The position numbers and the translations under genes are program-made. A DNA stretch of 27,615 bases. Source: Cyanobacteria bacterium HKST-UBA02. Lineage in GTDB: Bacteria; Cyanobacteriota; Vampirovibrionia; Obscuribacterales; Obscuribacteraceae. The stretch covers positions 1 to 27,615 of the forward strand of contig JAGQHH010000179.1 in NCBI GenBank assembly GCA_020431945.1, in the 5' to 3' direction. This document shows, piece by piece, positions 12,705 to 21,500 of the stretch; the stretch's first letter is position 1; each line of letters begins with the position of its first letter. The notes beneath the pieces were generated by a model. It was not told the origin of the DNA and searched no databases. It worked only from the letters and a program-made list of their open reading frames with translations.

Positions 12705-14444
12705 GAATTTTCGGCGAAGACATTCTCTCTGACCCTGGTCCTGCAGGCGGCAGTTCTGGGAATTTTCGCGTTCCTGGGAACCCTCGAGCCATCGGTTCAA
12801 GCATCGCTTGCCGGCGCCGGTATCGACGCCGAGATCCTGGCTACGATACCGGGAAGCTTTTCGCGCTATTACGTCATGCTCGCCTTTGCCTGTGTCGGAT
12901 CGATAATCTACCTGCTCAGAGAATCGGGTCGACCGGAGGGCGCAAAGGGACTTCCTGTCCGGGGCGCGATCATGGCCACTCTTCTGGGCTTCATTGCCCT
13001 TGCCGGCTCGCTTCAGTTCCCTCTCTGCGGCGACGACTCTTATATCGATTTCCGCTACGTGAAAAACTGGCTCTCCGGATCCGGCATCGATTACAATCCG
13101 GGCGAGCGGGTCCTCGGCTTCACCTCGCATCTGCATGTCCTCTTGCTCGCCGCTATAGGCTTGCCATTCCGCGAGCCGGACGTGCCGGTGATCGCGCAAC
13201 TGGCCAATATCATCCTCTCGATGATCAACTGCTTGATGCTCGCCTTCTACATTCGCGATCTGAAAGGCAGTCCTGCTGCCGGTCTGGTGGGCGCCGCGGT
13301 TTATGCCCTCGACCCTTATAACACCCAGCAGATTATCTTCGGCAAGGAGACCCAGATGGTCGTCAGCGTTCTCATAGTCTCGCTCTGGAGCCTCGAGAAA
13401 AGGCGTTATCATACCTTCGCCTGGGCATCCTGTCTGGCGCCCTTCATAAGACCGGAAGGATTCATCTGGTCGGCTATCTGTCTAATCAAGCTGGCTGTGG
13501 ACGAGAAGGGCCGCGCCTGGCGTTATATAATCGGTCCCGCTCTCGCCGGTCTTACAGCCCTGTCTGTCCTCTTTGCCCTCTACGGCACCATAATTCCCCA
13601 GGGAATGGTGGGCAAATTCAGCATGTTCTACCCGATGCCGCCATTCTCCATGCTCGGCAAATGTCTCTGGATGACAGGCACCGGTGCGGTGCTTCCGCGC
13701 CTCACCCTCAACGAGCCCGGTCTCTACGGAGCCCTGTCGATCCTCGCCGGTCCGGTCTGCATCGCCCTGTTCGCGTTTCTCGCCAGAAAGCGGAGCGCCT
13801 TTATCTATGTCCCGGCCATAGTGACATTTCTTCTTGTCTTCGCCGTCAAGAACCCTCCGGCTTTCGGCTGGTATCTCTGCTGGTTTTCTCTGATTCCTGC
13901 CTTTCTGGCAAGCGAGCTCTTCTCAAGAGCCGTAAATTTCAGCAGATCAGCCATATCGGCGTTCCTCATCCTGACCGTGGCGATACTGGCTATCCAACAG
14001 CCGGTCAGATTAGCTAATGGAATCGAGAGCATTACCTATCAGTGGAATCCGGAATATCACAGGCTGCTGCAATTCGATCGACTTCTCGCAGAGATCGATA
14101 CCGGTCGGAAAGGCTCTGCAAACAAACCGGTAATCGCCACGCCGGAGATTGGTTATATAGGTTATCGGTACCCCGGCCCTATCCTCGATCTCTGCGGACT
14201 GGTGTCCCCCGAGGTGATCCCTTTCGGTCACCCGGATCTCAGCCGCCAGGCCGAAGGCGAAGCCTTCGAGATCAATCCGGCCATTATAGAGTCTCTGAAG
14301 CCGGACTATGTCATCACCCTGGAGCTCTTCGCCCGGGAGCTTCTGGCGGATCGGTCCTTCAGGAGCAATTACCGGCTCCTGGACACTCTTCCCAACGACT
14401 GGGGCGGGGGCAAAGGGGTTCTTCTATACGAGAAAATCCTGTAG
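12702..14444 (+). CDS. GT-C fold membrane glycosyltransferase
   Basis: From ATT 12702 the protein is 580 aa; the first ATG at 12876 would give 522 aa and drop an N-terminal membrane helix (FSLTLVLQAAVLGIFAFLG). About ten or more hydrophobic helices alternate with short loops. The first large external loop has the GT-C signature: CGDDSYIDFRYVKNW (D111-D112), then YNPGERVLGFTSHLHVLLLA. This closely follows the DDAY.yFRYa.n...G.G..yNPGERVeGyTs pattern of polyprenyl-phosphate-sugar-dependent transferases such as the AftB-like group. The aspartates are the expected catalytic/metal site. The C-terminal soluble part contains YPGPILDLCGLVSPEV, also typical of the group. It should transfer a sugar from a lipid-linked donor on the periplasmic face. 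Acceptor and sugar are not evident. It is followed nine bases later by the Rieske gene. Confidence 0.75.
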   Translation: MEFSAKTFSLTLVLQAAVLGIFAFLGTLEPSVQASLAGAGIDAEILATIPGSFSRYYVMLAFACVGSIIYLLRESGRPEGAKGLPVRGAIMATLLGFIALAGSLQFPLCGDDSYIDFRYVKNWLSGSGIDYNPGERVLGFTSHLHVLLLAAIGLPFREPDVPVIAQLANIILSMINCLMLAFYIRDLKGSPAAGLVGAAVYALDPYNTQQIIFGKETQMVVSVLIVSLWSLEKRRYHTFAWASCLAPFIRPEGFIWSAICLIKLAVDEKGRAWRYIIGPALAGLTALSVLFALYGTIIPQGMVGKFSMFYPMPPFSMLGKCLWMTGTGAVLPRLTLNEPGLYGALSILAGPVCIALFAFLARKRSAFIYVPAIVTFLLVFAVKNPPAFGWYLCWFSLIPAFLASELFSRAVNFSRSAISAFLILTVAILAIQQPVRLANGIESITYQWNPEYHRLLQFDRLLAEIDTGRKGSANKPVIATPEIGYIGYRYPGPILDLCGLVSPEVIPFGHPDLSRQAEGEAFEINPAIIESLKPDYVITLELFARELLADRSFRSNYRLLDTLPNDWGGGKGVLLYEKIL

Positions 14445-14453
14445 AATCTGCCC

Positions 14454-15518
14454 ATGAAAATTACGGACAGCATCGAGAAAAGCGCTACCCTGCCAGGCAG
14501 CTATTACCGAGACGAAGACATCTACCGTCTCCAGAAAGAGCGGGTCTTCGCGCGGAGCTGGCAATTCATCACCGATACCGACAGGCTTGCTGACAGCATC
14601 CTGCCCCACACGCTTCTTCCGGAATGTCTCGGGGAGCCGCTTCTCATCACAAGAAGCGGAGACTGTATCCAGGTTCTCTCCAATGTCTGCACTCACCGGG
14701 GAAGTATTCTTGTGGAGGAGCCCTGCCCTGCTTCTCAGAAGATTACATGCCGGTATCATGGACGGTGCTTCACCCTGGACGGCACCTTTGCGAGCGCTCC
14801 CGGTTTCGAGGAGGCCGCTGATTTTCCGGGAGAGAGCGACAACCTCGCCCGGGCATCACAGGGCATCTTCGGCAAGTTCATTTTCGCTTCTATCAATCCC
14901 GATATTTCGTTCGACGATATGGTTGCCGACATGCGCCGCCGGACATCATTCCTTCCCCTGGAAGATGCCGTCTTCGATCCCGGCAGCTCCCGGGACTATT
15001 ATGTCAACGCCAACTGGGCTCTCTATGTGGACAATTATCTCGAGGGTCTGCACGTTCCCTATGTTCACCCCTCTCTTGCCCGTATGCTCGACACCAGAGA
15101 CTATAGGACCGAGCTTTTCGAACATGGCAGCCTGCAGATCGGAGTGGCGGCAAAAGACGAAGACTGCTTCGACCTGCCCCCGGATTCGAAAGAAGCCGGC
15201 AAGCGCATCGCCGCTTATTATTACTTCCTCTTCCCCAATACCATGCTCAATTTCTACCCCTGGGGAATCTCGGTCAATGTGGTCGAGCCGATAGACTCGA
15301 GCCACACTCGTATCCGTTTTCTCACCTATGTCATTGACCGATCCCGCATGGGCGGTTATTCTCCCGAGGACATAGATGTCACCGAGAAAGAGGACGAGGC
15401 GGTGGTGGAAGCGGTGCAGAGAGGCATCCAGGCCCGGCTCTATCGAGCCGGTCGCTATTCCCCGGCCTGGGAGAAAGGCGTTCACCAGTTCCACCGGCTG
15501 CTCACCCAGAGAGCCTGA
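14454..15518 (+). CDS. Rieske non-haem iron oxygenase, alpha-subunit type
   Basis: The 354-aa protein has an N-terminal Rieske domain with C79-x-H81, 17 residues, C99-x2-H102 (CTHRG and CRYHG), which binds a [2Fe-2S] cluster. The catalytic domain shows DNYLEGLHVPYVH, with mononuclear iron ligands H200 and H205 and bridging acid E197 where naphthalene dioxygenase has Asp. D314 in KEDEAVVEAVQRG is the probable third ligand. Such enzymes hydroxylate or demethylate aromatic, quaternary-amine or lipid substrates with O2 and electrons from a reductase. No reductase, ferredoxin or small subunit gene is visible here, so electrons must come from elsewhere. Conserved residues are intact, so activity is likely. 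The substrate is unknown; choline-monooxygenase-like and aromatic-ring types are both possible. Confidence 0.88.
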   Translation: MKITDSIEKSATLPGSYYRDEDIYRLQKERVFARSWQFITDTDRLADSILPHTLLPECLGEPLLITRSGDCIQVLSNVCTHRGSILVEEPCPASQKITCRYHGRCFTLDGTFASAPGFEEAADFPGESDNLARASQGIFGKFIFASINPDISFDDMVADMRRRTSFLPLEDAVFDPGSSRDYYVNANWALYVDNYLEGLHVPYVHPSLARMLDTRDYRTELFEHGSLQIGVAAKDEDCFDLPPDSKEAGKRIAAYYYFLFPNTMLNFYPWGISVNVVEPIDSSHTRIRFLTYVIDRSRMGGYSPEDIDVTEKEDEAVVEAVQRGIQARLYRAGRYSPAWEKGVHQFHRLLTQRA

Positions 15519-15531
15519 AGAGGTCCGTGAT

Positions 15532-16041
15532 ATGGAACTGAGAAGAGTCGGATTTCAGAGGTCGAAGGACACTCCGGCAAAATTCAGCGATGATTACCGT
15601 GCATGGATGGAGTATGAGACTAATCGCCAGCCGGATCCTTCCGTAGAAGCGATGCAACTTGAAGTAGTCAGGCGAATGCGGCTCATGCAGGGCAATAGCT
15701 CGACTGCAGGCTTGAAAGACGAGCTCGACTCGAAGCTTTCAACCGGAAAGATCGCGCTGAAGATTCATATGCAAACCATTCTCGAATTCCTCACGGTGCT
15801 CGAGAGCATCGACGGTCCCGAAAGATGGGTCTGCACCAGCCACTACGACCTGATCTTCTGGGATCAAGATTACCGGGAATATCGGGATACGCCGGACCGG
15901 GGACTGCTCTACGTGAGCGTTCTGTCGTTCACACCACCGGAGAAGCCTGTCTTGCGAGTAAAGGGCGAGCGGATAATCGAAACTCAGAATGAGCGAAGAG
16001 CAGCGGAGGAAGCCGCACAGATGCTCCACGTATCGACTTAG
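15532..16041 (+). CDS. Hypothetical 169-aa protein
   Basis: ATG 15532 is chosen because AAGAGG lies eight bases before it and it follows the Rieske stop by 13 bases; the frame is open further up but there it overlaps the Rieske gene. The protein is soluble and charged. The first half is helical (PSVEAMQLEVVRRMRLMQG), the middle is mixed (KIALKIHMQTILEFLTVLESI), and an aromatic/acidic patch (SHYDLIFWDQDYREYRD) precedes a strand-rich end. I recognise no family. Position makes it the last gene of the six-gene run beginning at 9594. Confidence 0.6.
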   Translation: MELRRVGFQRSKDTPAKFSDDYRAWMEYETNRQPDPSVEAMQLEVVRRMRLMQGNSSTAGLKDELDSKLSTGKIALKIHMQTILEFLTVLESIDGPERWVCTSHYDLIFWDQDYREYRDTPDRGLLYVSVLSFTPPEKPVLRVKGERIIETQNERRAAEEAAQMLHVST

Positions 16042-16094
16042 AAGAAAGGGGACTCCGGCATCTCTCCGGCCCGTTTCCATCTCGAACATAAGCC

Positions 16095-16110
16095 GTCACA
16101 AAAAAGACAC
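16095..16110 (+). promoter_or_regulatory. 16-bp motif shared with the facing gene set
   Basis: GTCACAAAAAAGACAC lies 76 bp before ATG 16187. On the minus strand, 67 bp before ATG 27197, GTCACAAAAGTGTCAC matches it at 13 of 16 positions. Both leaders also contain TGCGGAGT between motif and start (16150-16157 here). This may be a common operator or promoter element. Confidence 0.4.
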
Positions 16111-16186
16111 ATTATTGTTCCGGCTATGACACCCGTACTTCGCTACGCTTGCGGAGTCGAGTTTCATTGCAAAGGAGTACACAGGA

Positions 16187-16558
16187 ATGGTGATCGATCA
16201 AGGATACGAGGAGAGCCCGTTCGATAGGGAGCAGATTTCAGCACAAGAAGATTTGAGCAGGGACATATGGTTCGACCTGAGAAGGCAAGCGGACTCGCCT
16301 CCTCCATCGGCGGTGAGACTTCGGACCGAAAGTCTTCTAGGCGATCTCCGCAGGGACGATTCGCTTAGAACAAGCCGGGACCCGTTCGAGCTGGAACGAA
16401 ATCCACTGCAAGCACCTAAGCCTTTTCAAATCAGAACAATAGGTATTGGTCTGCCTAAGAGCGAGTGGTCCATGCCAATGCCAGAGCCGGACTGGAAAGG
16501 AAAGGCTCCCGAGCCTTTATTCTTCCCAATCGAGCAAGACTGGAGAAAATTACGATAA
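16187..16558 (+). CDS. Hypothetical 123-aa proline-rich protein
   Basis: ATG 16187 has AAGGAG nine bases upstream. The protein is hydrophilic, with many Pro, Arg, Asp and Glu residues (SPPPSAVRLR, MPMPEPDWKGKAPEP), and probably largely disordered. No signal peptide, membrane helix or known motif is present. Its TAA overlaps the ATG of the 817-aa gene by one base (TAATG), so the two are translationally coupled; a small partner, chaperone or secretion adaptor of the large protein is possible but unproven. It begins the stretch where GC content drops. Confidence 0.6.
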   Translation: MVIDQGYEESPFDREQISAQEDLSRDIWFDLRRQADSPPPSAVRLRTESLLGDLRRDDSLRTSRDPFELERNPLQAPKPFQIRTIGIGLPKSEWSMPMPEPDWKGKAPEPLFFPIEQDWRKLR

Positions 16559-19011
16559 TGAGAGGAAACAGCGAGATTGTTTGGGCGGCTTCCTTGCCGG
16601 ATACTGCAGGCAGTTGTTTCGATCCTTGCGACTATCCATTCGAGAAGGCAAATCAAGCAAGAGGCGCCGGCTCGACCTCGAGGCTGGTCGAGACGGGCAT
16701 GATTCCATACGTGTCGCTAGCCTGGAGCGATGAAACAGATCCCCTAGGCAACCAGGTTTTTCAAGAGACAGTTATTGACCCGTGGAGGACCAGACTTAAT
16801 CCCGACGCTCTAAGCCTTCTGGATAGCCTGTCTCAAGCTCAGAGAAACAATCTCCTGCAGAGCAGGATAAATCAGCAGACGTTGATCGAGATAGTCAACA
16901 TCCCAGGTATGACTGCGGAGTTACTGGACAGGCTGCTGCTGGCAACTGAGAGAAATGCTGGTAACAGACAAGAGCTGACAAAGATGCTTGCTCAAGAAGC
17001 CCCGCAAAGAGATCTGAGCCTGCTTCGCCTTCACATGGCCGGAATTTCCATCACGGACGGACGCTATGATCCGACGATTCTCGAGAGAGTCCCGCCTGAG
17101 AACCGAGAACGGACTGCCGGTCTCCTGCTCGGGCTGACCAGGACATCAGCAGGTATGGTACTTGACGGCATCAAGTCAGGCAAGATCGGCGGCCAATGCC
17201 TTGACTCGCTGTATCCGGCTACCGGAATACTAAACAATATCAGTGGAGAGCAATGCCAGGAAGCAATCCGGCTGATTACGCGAATCGGCGGAGACAGAAT
17301 GACCCTGGAGGCACTCGGGAATGGTCTGAAAAATGGGTACTTCATTCTGTCGGATCTGAGAGAAAAGAGTCCCGAATTTTTGAGAATACTGGCGCAGCTC
17401 GCGAATGAGGACTTCTCAACAAACCAGAAGGATCGGATCGGTCCACAGGGATTCAATCTGGTCTTGAATGAGGAGAACAGAATCACAATTGCTGTGGAAT
17501 TAGCAACTATCGGTGAACTACATGGTCTTCTCATAGGAAAGAAACCAGCAGAGTTAATACTATATGGGATCGCCTTGAATAATCACCGATCAGGCACCCG
17601 CCTCGAGAAAGAGACATTCAAAATTCTGTGCACTTCATCGAGAAGCGGGCTGCTCTCTCTAGAGCAGGTCCATACGATAGCCAGATCCATCGCGACCGGC
17701 AGCATCACCAATAATGCCCTTTCCCGTTTGCTCAGAAATCCTGCATCATTCTCGAAACCAGACATGGAGCGAATTTTTCTCCTTCTCCAACTGGGCAGGG
17801 AAGAAGACATCAGGAAAGTTGTCGATTCCCTGGAGACTGGTGACATAACGCAAGTCAAAAGGAAGACCGAGGAACTGGTGACCGACGAGCTCGTCAAGAA
17901 ACACGCGAACAGGTTCTCCCGGTTCCTGGAAAACTTCGATCCTGAAAGACGAATTCCGCTCGCGCAGAATCGGCCAAACGAGATTGCTAAGGATACCAAG
18001 CAATGGCTGCAAGCATTCTGTGAAAGAGACTATGACAGAGCGCTGAGTATCGCGAAATCGGAGAATCCCCTGTACAGAGTAGAATACAAATCCTTCATCA
18101 TCGAACTGGCCGATCTGAGAAATGAAAGCAGATTGAAAGAATGCGTAACCGCGATTTACCATCATGGCAGCGCAGACCTGAAAGAGGGCGAGAAGGTAGC
18201 CACCCTGACCCGGCTCTTGGTCAGACTGCCGAATGGAGAGCTGATTGATATAAGCAAGCCAGAGATCGGTTCGGAGACCGGAAGAGAGACCGATGCAACC
18301 AAAGCCTTTATCGACTCGTTCAAGAGCGACCATGTCATACGGAAATTGAGGGGACTGCTGGCTCACCAGGCATGGGAGGAATGCCTGGTTCACATGAAAC
18401 AGCCCGAACGAGGAGTCCTATCGCCTACTGGCAAGAAGTTCCTTTATCTTGCCAGAGCGAACAAGTCTCATGAATATTTCAAAGGGCTACCAGACCAGGA
18501 GGGCAAGTTCAACCTGGCAATGCGCGAGATTGATGTGGCTGCCTTCCTGATTGACGCAGGAATGACTCCGGCAGATGCCAAAGCGCTTCTGGCAGACAAT
18601 CATCCCGTAAGAGAAGGCTTCTTCAAATGGGTAAGCGCGGAAATAGAGCTGAGAAAGCGGCACATAAGAACCAGACACGATCTACTGGCATCAATCACAG
18701 ATCCTCAGAGCAGGAAGCAGTTCGAGAGCCATTTGAGTCTCGCGCCAAGTCACGTGGAAACCAGAGCATCTGCCGCCGTCGTGTCCCCAGACCGCCCTCC
18801 GGGTCAACTGAAACGGCCGGGTCCCCTGAAAACTGAAATAGCGAGTAAACCTTACAATTCGCCCGCTCCTAAAGGGAAGAGCTCGGAAAGCACTGGGCAC
18901 AGGGTTACTCCGGAAAAATTCGGAAAAGCCAGGGGAGGTGCGGCTTCTGCCCTGGTTCTCTTTGGTCCGCTTATCGAAGAATGGCTCCGGCAAAACGACA
19001 ATAGCCCATAG
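16558..19011 (+). CDS. Large unknown protein, 817 aa, probably alpha-helical
   Basis: The chosen start is ATG 16558, coupled to the previous stop as TAATG; the frame is open to 16465 but that would overlap the small gene by 94 bases. There is no signal peptide. After an N-terminal segment with two cysteines (SCFDPCDYPF), residues about 90-560 look like stacked short helices with recurring Leu spacing (ALSLLDSLSQAQRNNLLQSRI, ELLDRLLLATERN, DISLL-type turns), suggesting an alpha-solenoid. Residues about 600-740 form another charged helical part. A Pro/Ser-rich stretch (about 745-785) leads to a short terminal hydrophobic segment (AASALVLFGPLIEEWL). I recognise no enzyme motif. It is followed 38 bp later by the equally large 816-aa protein. 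Effector, scaffold or defence roles are all conceivable and unsupported. Confidence 0.65.
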   Translation: MRGNSEIVWAASLPDTAGSCFDPCDYPFEKANQARGAGSTSRLVETGMIPYVSLAWSDETDPLGNQVFQETVIDPWRTRLNPDALSLLDSLSQAQRNNLLQSRINQQTLIEIVNIPGMTAELLDRLLLATERNAGNRQELTKMLAQEAPQRDLSLLRLHMAGISITDGRYDPTILERVPPENRERTAGLLLGLTRTSAGMVLDGIKSGKIGGQCLDSLYPATGILNNISGEQCQEAIRLITRIGGDRMTLEALGNGLKNGYFILSDLREKSPEFLRILAQLANEDFSTNQKDRIGPQGFNLVLNEENRITIAVELATIGELHGLLIGKKPAELILYGIALNNHRSGTRLEKETFKILCTSSRSGLLSLEQVHTIARSIATGSITNNALSRLLRNPASFSKPDMERIFLLLQLGREEDIRKVVDSLETGDITQVKRKTEELVTDELVKKHANRFSRFLENFDPERRIPLAQNRPNEIAKDTKQWLQAFCERDYDRALSIAKSENPLYRVEYKSFIIELADLRNESRLKECVTAIYHHGSADLKEGEKVATLTRLLVRLPNGELIDISKPEIGSETGRETDATKAFIDSFKSDHVIRKLRGLLAHQAWEECLVHMKQPERGVLSPTGKKFLYLARANKSHEYFKGLPDQEGKFNLAMREIDVAAFLIDAGMTPADAKALLADNHPVREGFFKWVSAEIELRKRHIRTRHDLLASITDPQSRKQFESHLSLAPSHVETRASAAVVSPDRPPGQLKRPGPLKTEIASKPYNSPAPKGKSSESTGHRVTPEKFGKARGGAASALVLFGPLIEEWLRQNDNSP

Positions 19012-19049
19012 AAATTGCATCCTGGTCCCAGAGAAATGGAGAAGATTAT

Positions 19050-21500
19050 ATGATTGGAGGATTCGATACGGGACCTCGACCAGGAACAGGGGAGACATTC
19101 GGCGTCGCAGAGAAGTGCTGGCAAGACGTCTACGTTGACGCACCACGAATGATCGAGAATGCAATCGAAAACCCGAAAAGAGATGAGATTCAGGAAAATG
19201 AATACATCCAGAAACTCGAGATCGGAATCAGAGAAGGAACTTACCCGCCAACCTGGGGATGGGAAGCAGCCCTAAAGAAGGGAATCTCGAGAGGCGATTG
19301 GACCATCGAAGCATGCAGGACAATGAACTTCTATTCCCACCTCGAGAGGATCATAGAGATCTACTTGAACAGCGACTTCGTAACCAAAGAAGAAAAGGAG
19401 AAATCCCTGCGCAATCTTCCCCTCCGCTATATTTCCATTGATCGAGACGGACCCCTCGTAAGAGATGTAGAGATTCGTCCCCACAAGTATGTACCCGCAG
19501 CGGACCTCTCTATCGACGAACTCTCACACCAGAAAGCGCTTCGTGACCTCTTGCGCTGGTATGACAAATATGGGAAGAAAGCCGAGCAACATATTGAACA
19601 GTCAATTTTCGAGAGCGCTGAAACAAGTGAAGGTTCTTATCCGATCCTTCCAGGGATCCGTGAAATTCAGCAATCCGGGCAGATTGACAGCAAAGACTTC
19701 AATTTGATCAGATATGACCTTACAGCCCGGAACGTCAGCGGGAAGAACGGTAAGAGAAAAATTGAGATTCAAGGAATAACCAGCTTTCTCATGGTTCCAA
19801 TCTACGGATACCAGAACTGGGGAGCTGAGGCTGTCGCGAAGAAAATGACCGAGCCCCGGCAATATGACCCGGGCGATGATGTGCTTATCATGGGACCAAC
19901 CGGTCCAAGATTGGTCAAGGCAGACAAGGTCTATTCATTTGTTCGCGAAGGAAAAGCATGGAATGCCGCCCATACCGCCATCTCCGTCGGATTCGACACA
20001 GTTTTGACCTTGTCTGGAGCCAATCTGCTGCGAGCCGGTATTAAAGGTGCCACCGCTGCCAGGGGATTGTTTCAAGTGGGACTTGGAGTCGGTGGGGTCT
20101 CTCACAACGCATACTGGTCTTCGGATCCTCACCTGCGCTTGATCGGAAACGGCCGAGGTCTTTATTTCATGGCGCATGCAGCCCTAAACTTGGGCTCGAT
20201 ACTGAAATTGATCAGACCAAAACCAGTTGCGCCGCCAGCAAGATTTGACCAGGGACTGAGCAAAGCTGCCGGTGTTCTCGAGAGCGCGTTCATAGCGTCC
20301 TTCGCAATGGGTCTTGCAGGACTCGAAGCGAACAGGGGTTTGAAGCAGAGCGATCTCGAGCTGAGGGTAAGGAAAAACTCCAGGGAAACATTACTGGATT
20401 TGAGAATCGAACAACTGGATCGCTTTCTTGAGGCCAGCTATAGAGAATTAAAGCCGTCCGCGATCGAAGAAGAGCACATCAACAGAGCCCGAAACTGGCT
20501 TGTGGACTTGAGGAACGACCCAGGCAAACTCGAGTCCACAAGGAAAGATCTGGCCAGGCAATTTGTTAGACATAAGAACACCTTTCCGAGAAGCAGTATC
20601 GCAGCAGGAATCGCCCTTCTTTCGACCTTCTCTGAAGAATATCCGGAAAGTCTTGTGACTTACCACAATCGCAGCCTTCGCCACCACTCGACCAGGGCCA
20701 GTGGCGAAGGGCTTTTCAATCTCGAATACGACCAGGTAAGAGAGTATCTGATCAATGCTCTCTACGTGGACAGGCCACTGAACCGGGAAACGAGAAATCT
20801 CGGAACGATTCTGGCCGGCCTTGGTGTTGTTCCTTTGCAAGTAGGGATTGACATGATACTGGAAGGCTTGCGCCCGACAAAATCGACGGCAGGAGAGAAC
20901 TTGCATCTCCTACCACTACTGTTGCAGGCTCAACGAATAATGCAGGACAAGTATGGCCTCAGAAAGAATCTCTATTGCCTGAACGAATTGATGGCTGATG
21001 CTCCAAACTCGGTCCAGAGCTCACAGTATCTAAAAATCTGGAAAAACTTGATGTTGCATTCTGATGAGACTGATAAGGGAACTAGCTTCGAAGAGGAATT
21101 GCTGGAACTGAGAGATCTCTTCGATAACCCGAGTCTCGACATCATACAACGTGCCGAGATTTTCATGCTACTAGCAAATCTGAATACCAGGATGAAAATT
21201 GGGACCGATTTGAGAATGGAAGACATGGCTGTGGAGCTGACTCATCTGGTTGTAGATAAAGCAACTGAACCTGTCCAGATCGAGCTGGTTCCAGCGCTTA
21301 CTCTGTCCGTGTTACAGGGGCGAATCTCATCACCAGCGCTAAGAAACATAGTCGCCAATCGATTGAATCGACTCAGAGTGTCGAGCAAGAATGAGGAGCT
21401 TCGCAATGCGGTCTCTGAATTGCTCGAAAAAATTGGGGATTCTCAACAACCCGGCTCCGATTGCGGCGATCCTGCGCGGCTCAGGATGCCGGAAGCGTGA
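19050..21500 (+). CDS. Large unknown protein, 816 aa, with Gly-rich hydrophobic centre
   Basis: ATG 19050 has GGAG eight bases upstream. The N-terminal 290 residues are charged and mixed. Residues about 306-355 (AISVGFDTVLTLSGANLLRAG... VGLGVGGVS), 368-387 (YFMAHAALNLGSILKLI) and 406-427 (AGVLESAFIASFAMGLAGLEA) are hydrophobic, rich in Gly/Ala, and could insert into membranes, although they lack the uniform length of ordinary membrane helices. The C-terminal 370 residues are helical with HEAT-like spacing (DMAVELTHLVVDKATEPVQIELVPALTLSVL...). There is no signal peptide, so export, if any, would need a dedicated route. The last 20 bp overlap the end of the facing histidine kinase gene. No family is recognised. 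Confidence 0.65.
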   Translation: MIGGFDTGPRPGTGETFGVAEKCWQDVYVDAPRMIENAIENPKRDEIQENEYIQKLEIGIREGTYPPTWGWEAALKKGISRGDWTIEACRTMNFYSHLERIIEIYLNSDFVTKEEKEKSLRNLPLRYISIDRDGPLVRDVEIRPHKYVPAADLSIDELSHQKALRDLLRWYDKYGKKAEQHIEQSIFESAETSEGSYPILPGIREIQQSGQIDSKDFNLIRYDLTARNVSGKNGKRKIEIQGITSFLMVPIYGYQNWGAEAVAKKMTEPRQYDPGDDVLIMGPTGPRLVKADKVYSFVREGKAWNAAHTAISVGFDTVLTLSGANLLRAGIKGATAARGLFQVGLGVGGVSHNAYWSSDPHLRLIGNGRGLYFMAHAALNLGSILKLIRPKPVAPPARFDQGLSKAAGVLESAFIASFAMGLAGLEANRGLKQSDLELRVRKNSRETLLDLRIEQLDRFLEASYRELKPSAIEEEHINRARNWLVDLRNDPGKLESTRKDLARQFVRHKNTFPRSSIAAGIALLSTFSEEYPESLVTYHNRSLRHHSTRASGEGLFNLEYDQVREYLINALYVDRPLNRETRNLGTILAGLGVVPLQVGIDMILEGLRPTKSTAGENLHLLPLLLQAQRIMQDKYGLRKNLYCLNELMADAPNSVQSSQYLKIWKNLMLHSDETDKGTSFEEELLELRDLFDNPSLDIIQRAEIFMLLANLNTRMKIGTDLRMEDMAVELTHLVVDKATEPVQIELVPALTLSVLQGRISSPALRNIVANRLNRLRVSSKNEELRNAVSELLEKIGDSQQPGSDCGDPARLRMPEA

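Noticed and set aside
12699..13412. 237-codon minus-strand frame
   Set aside because: It opposes the glycosyltransferase N-terminus, which carries the GT-C signature; composition is His/Asp/Arg-rich as in shadows.
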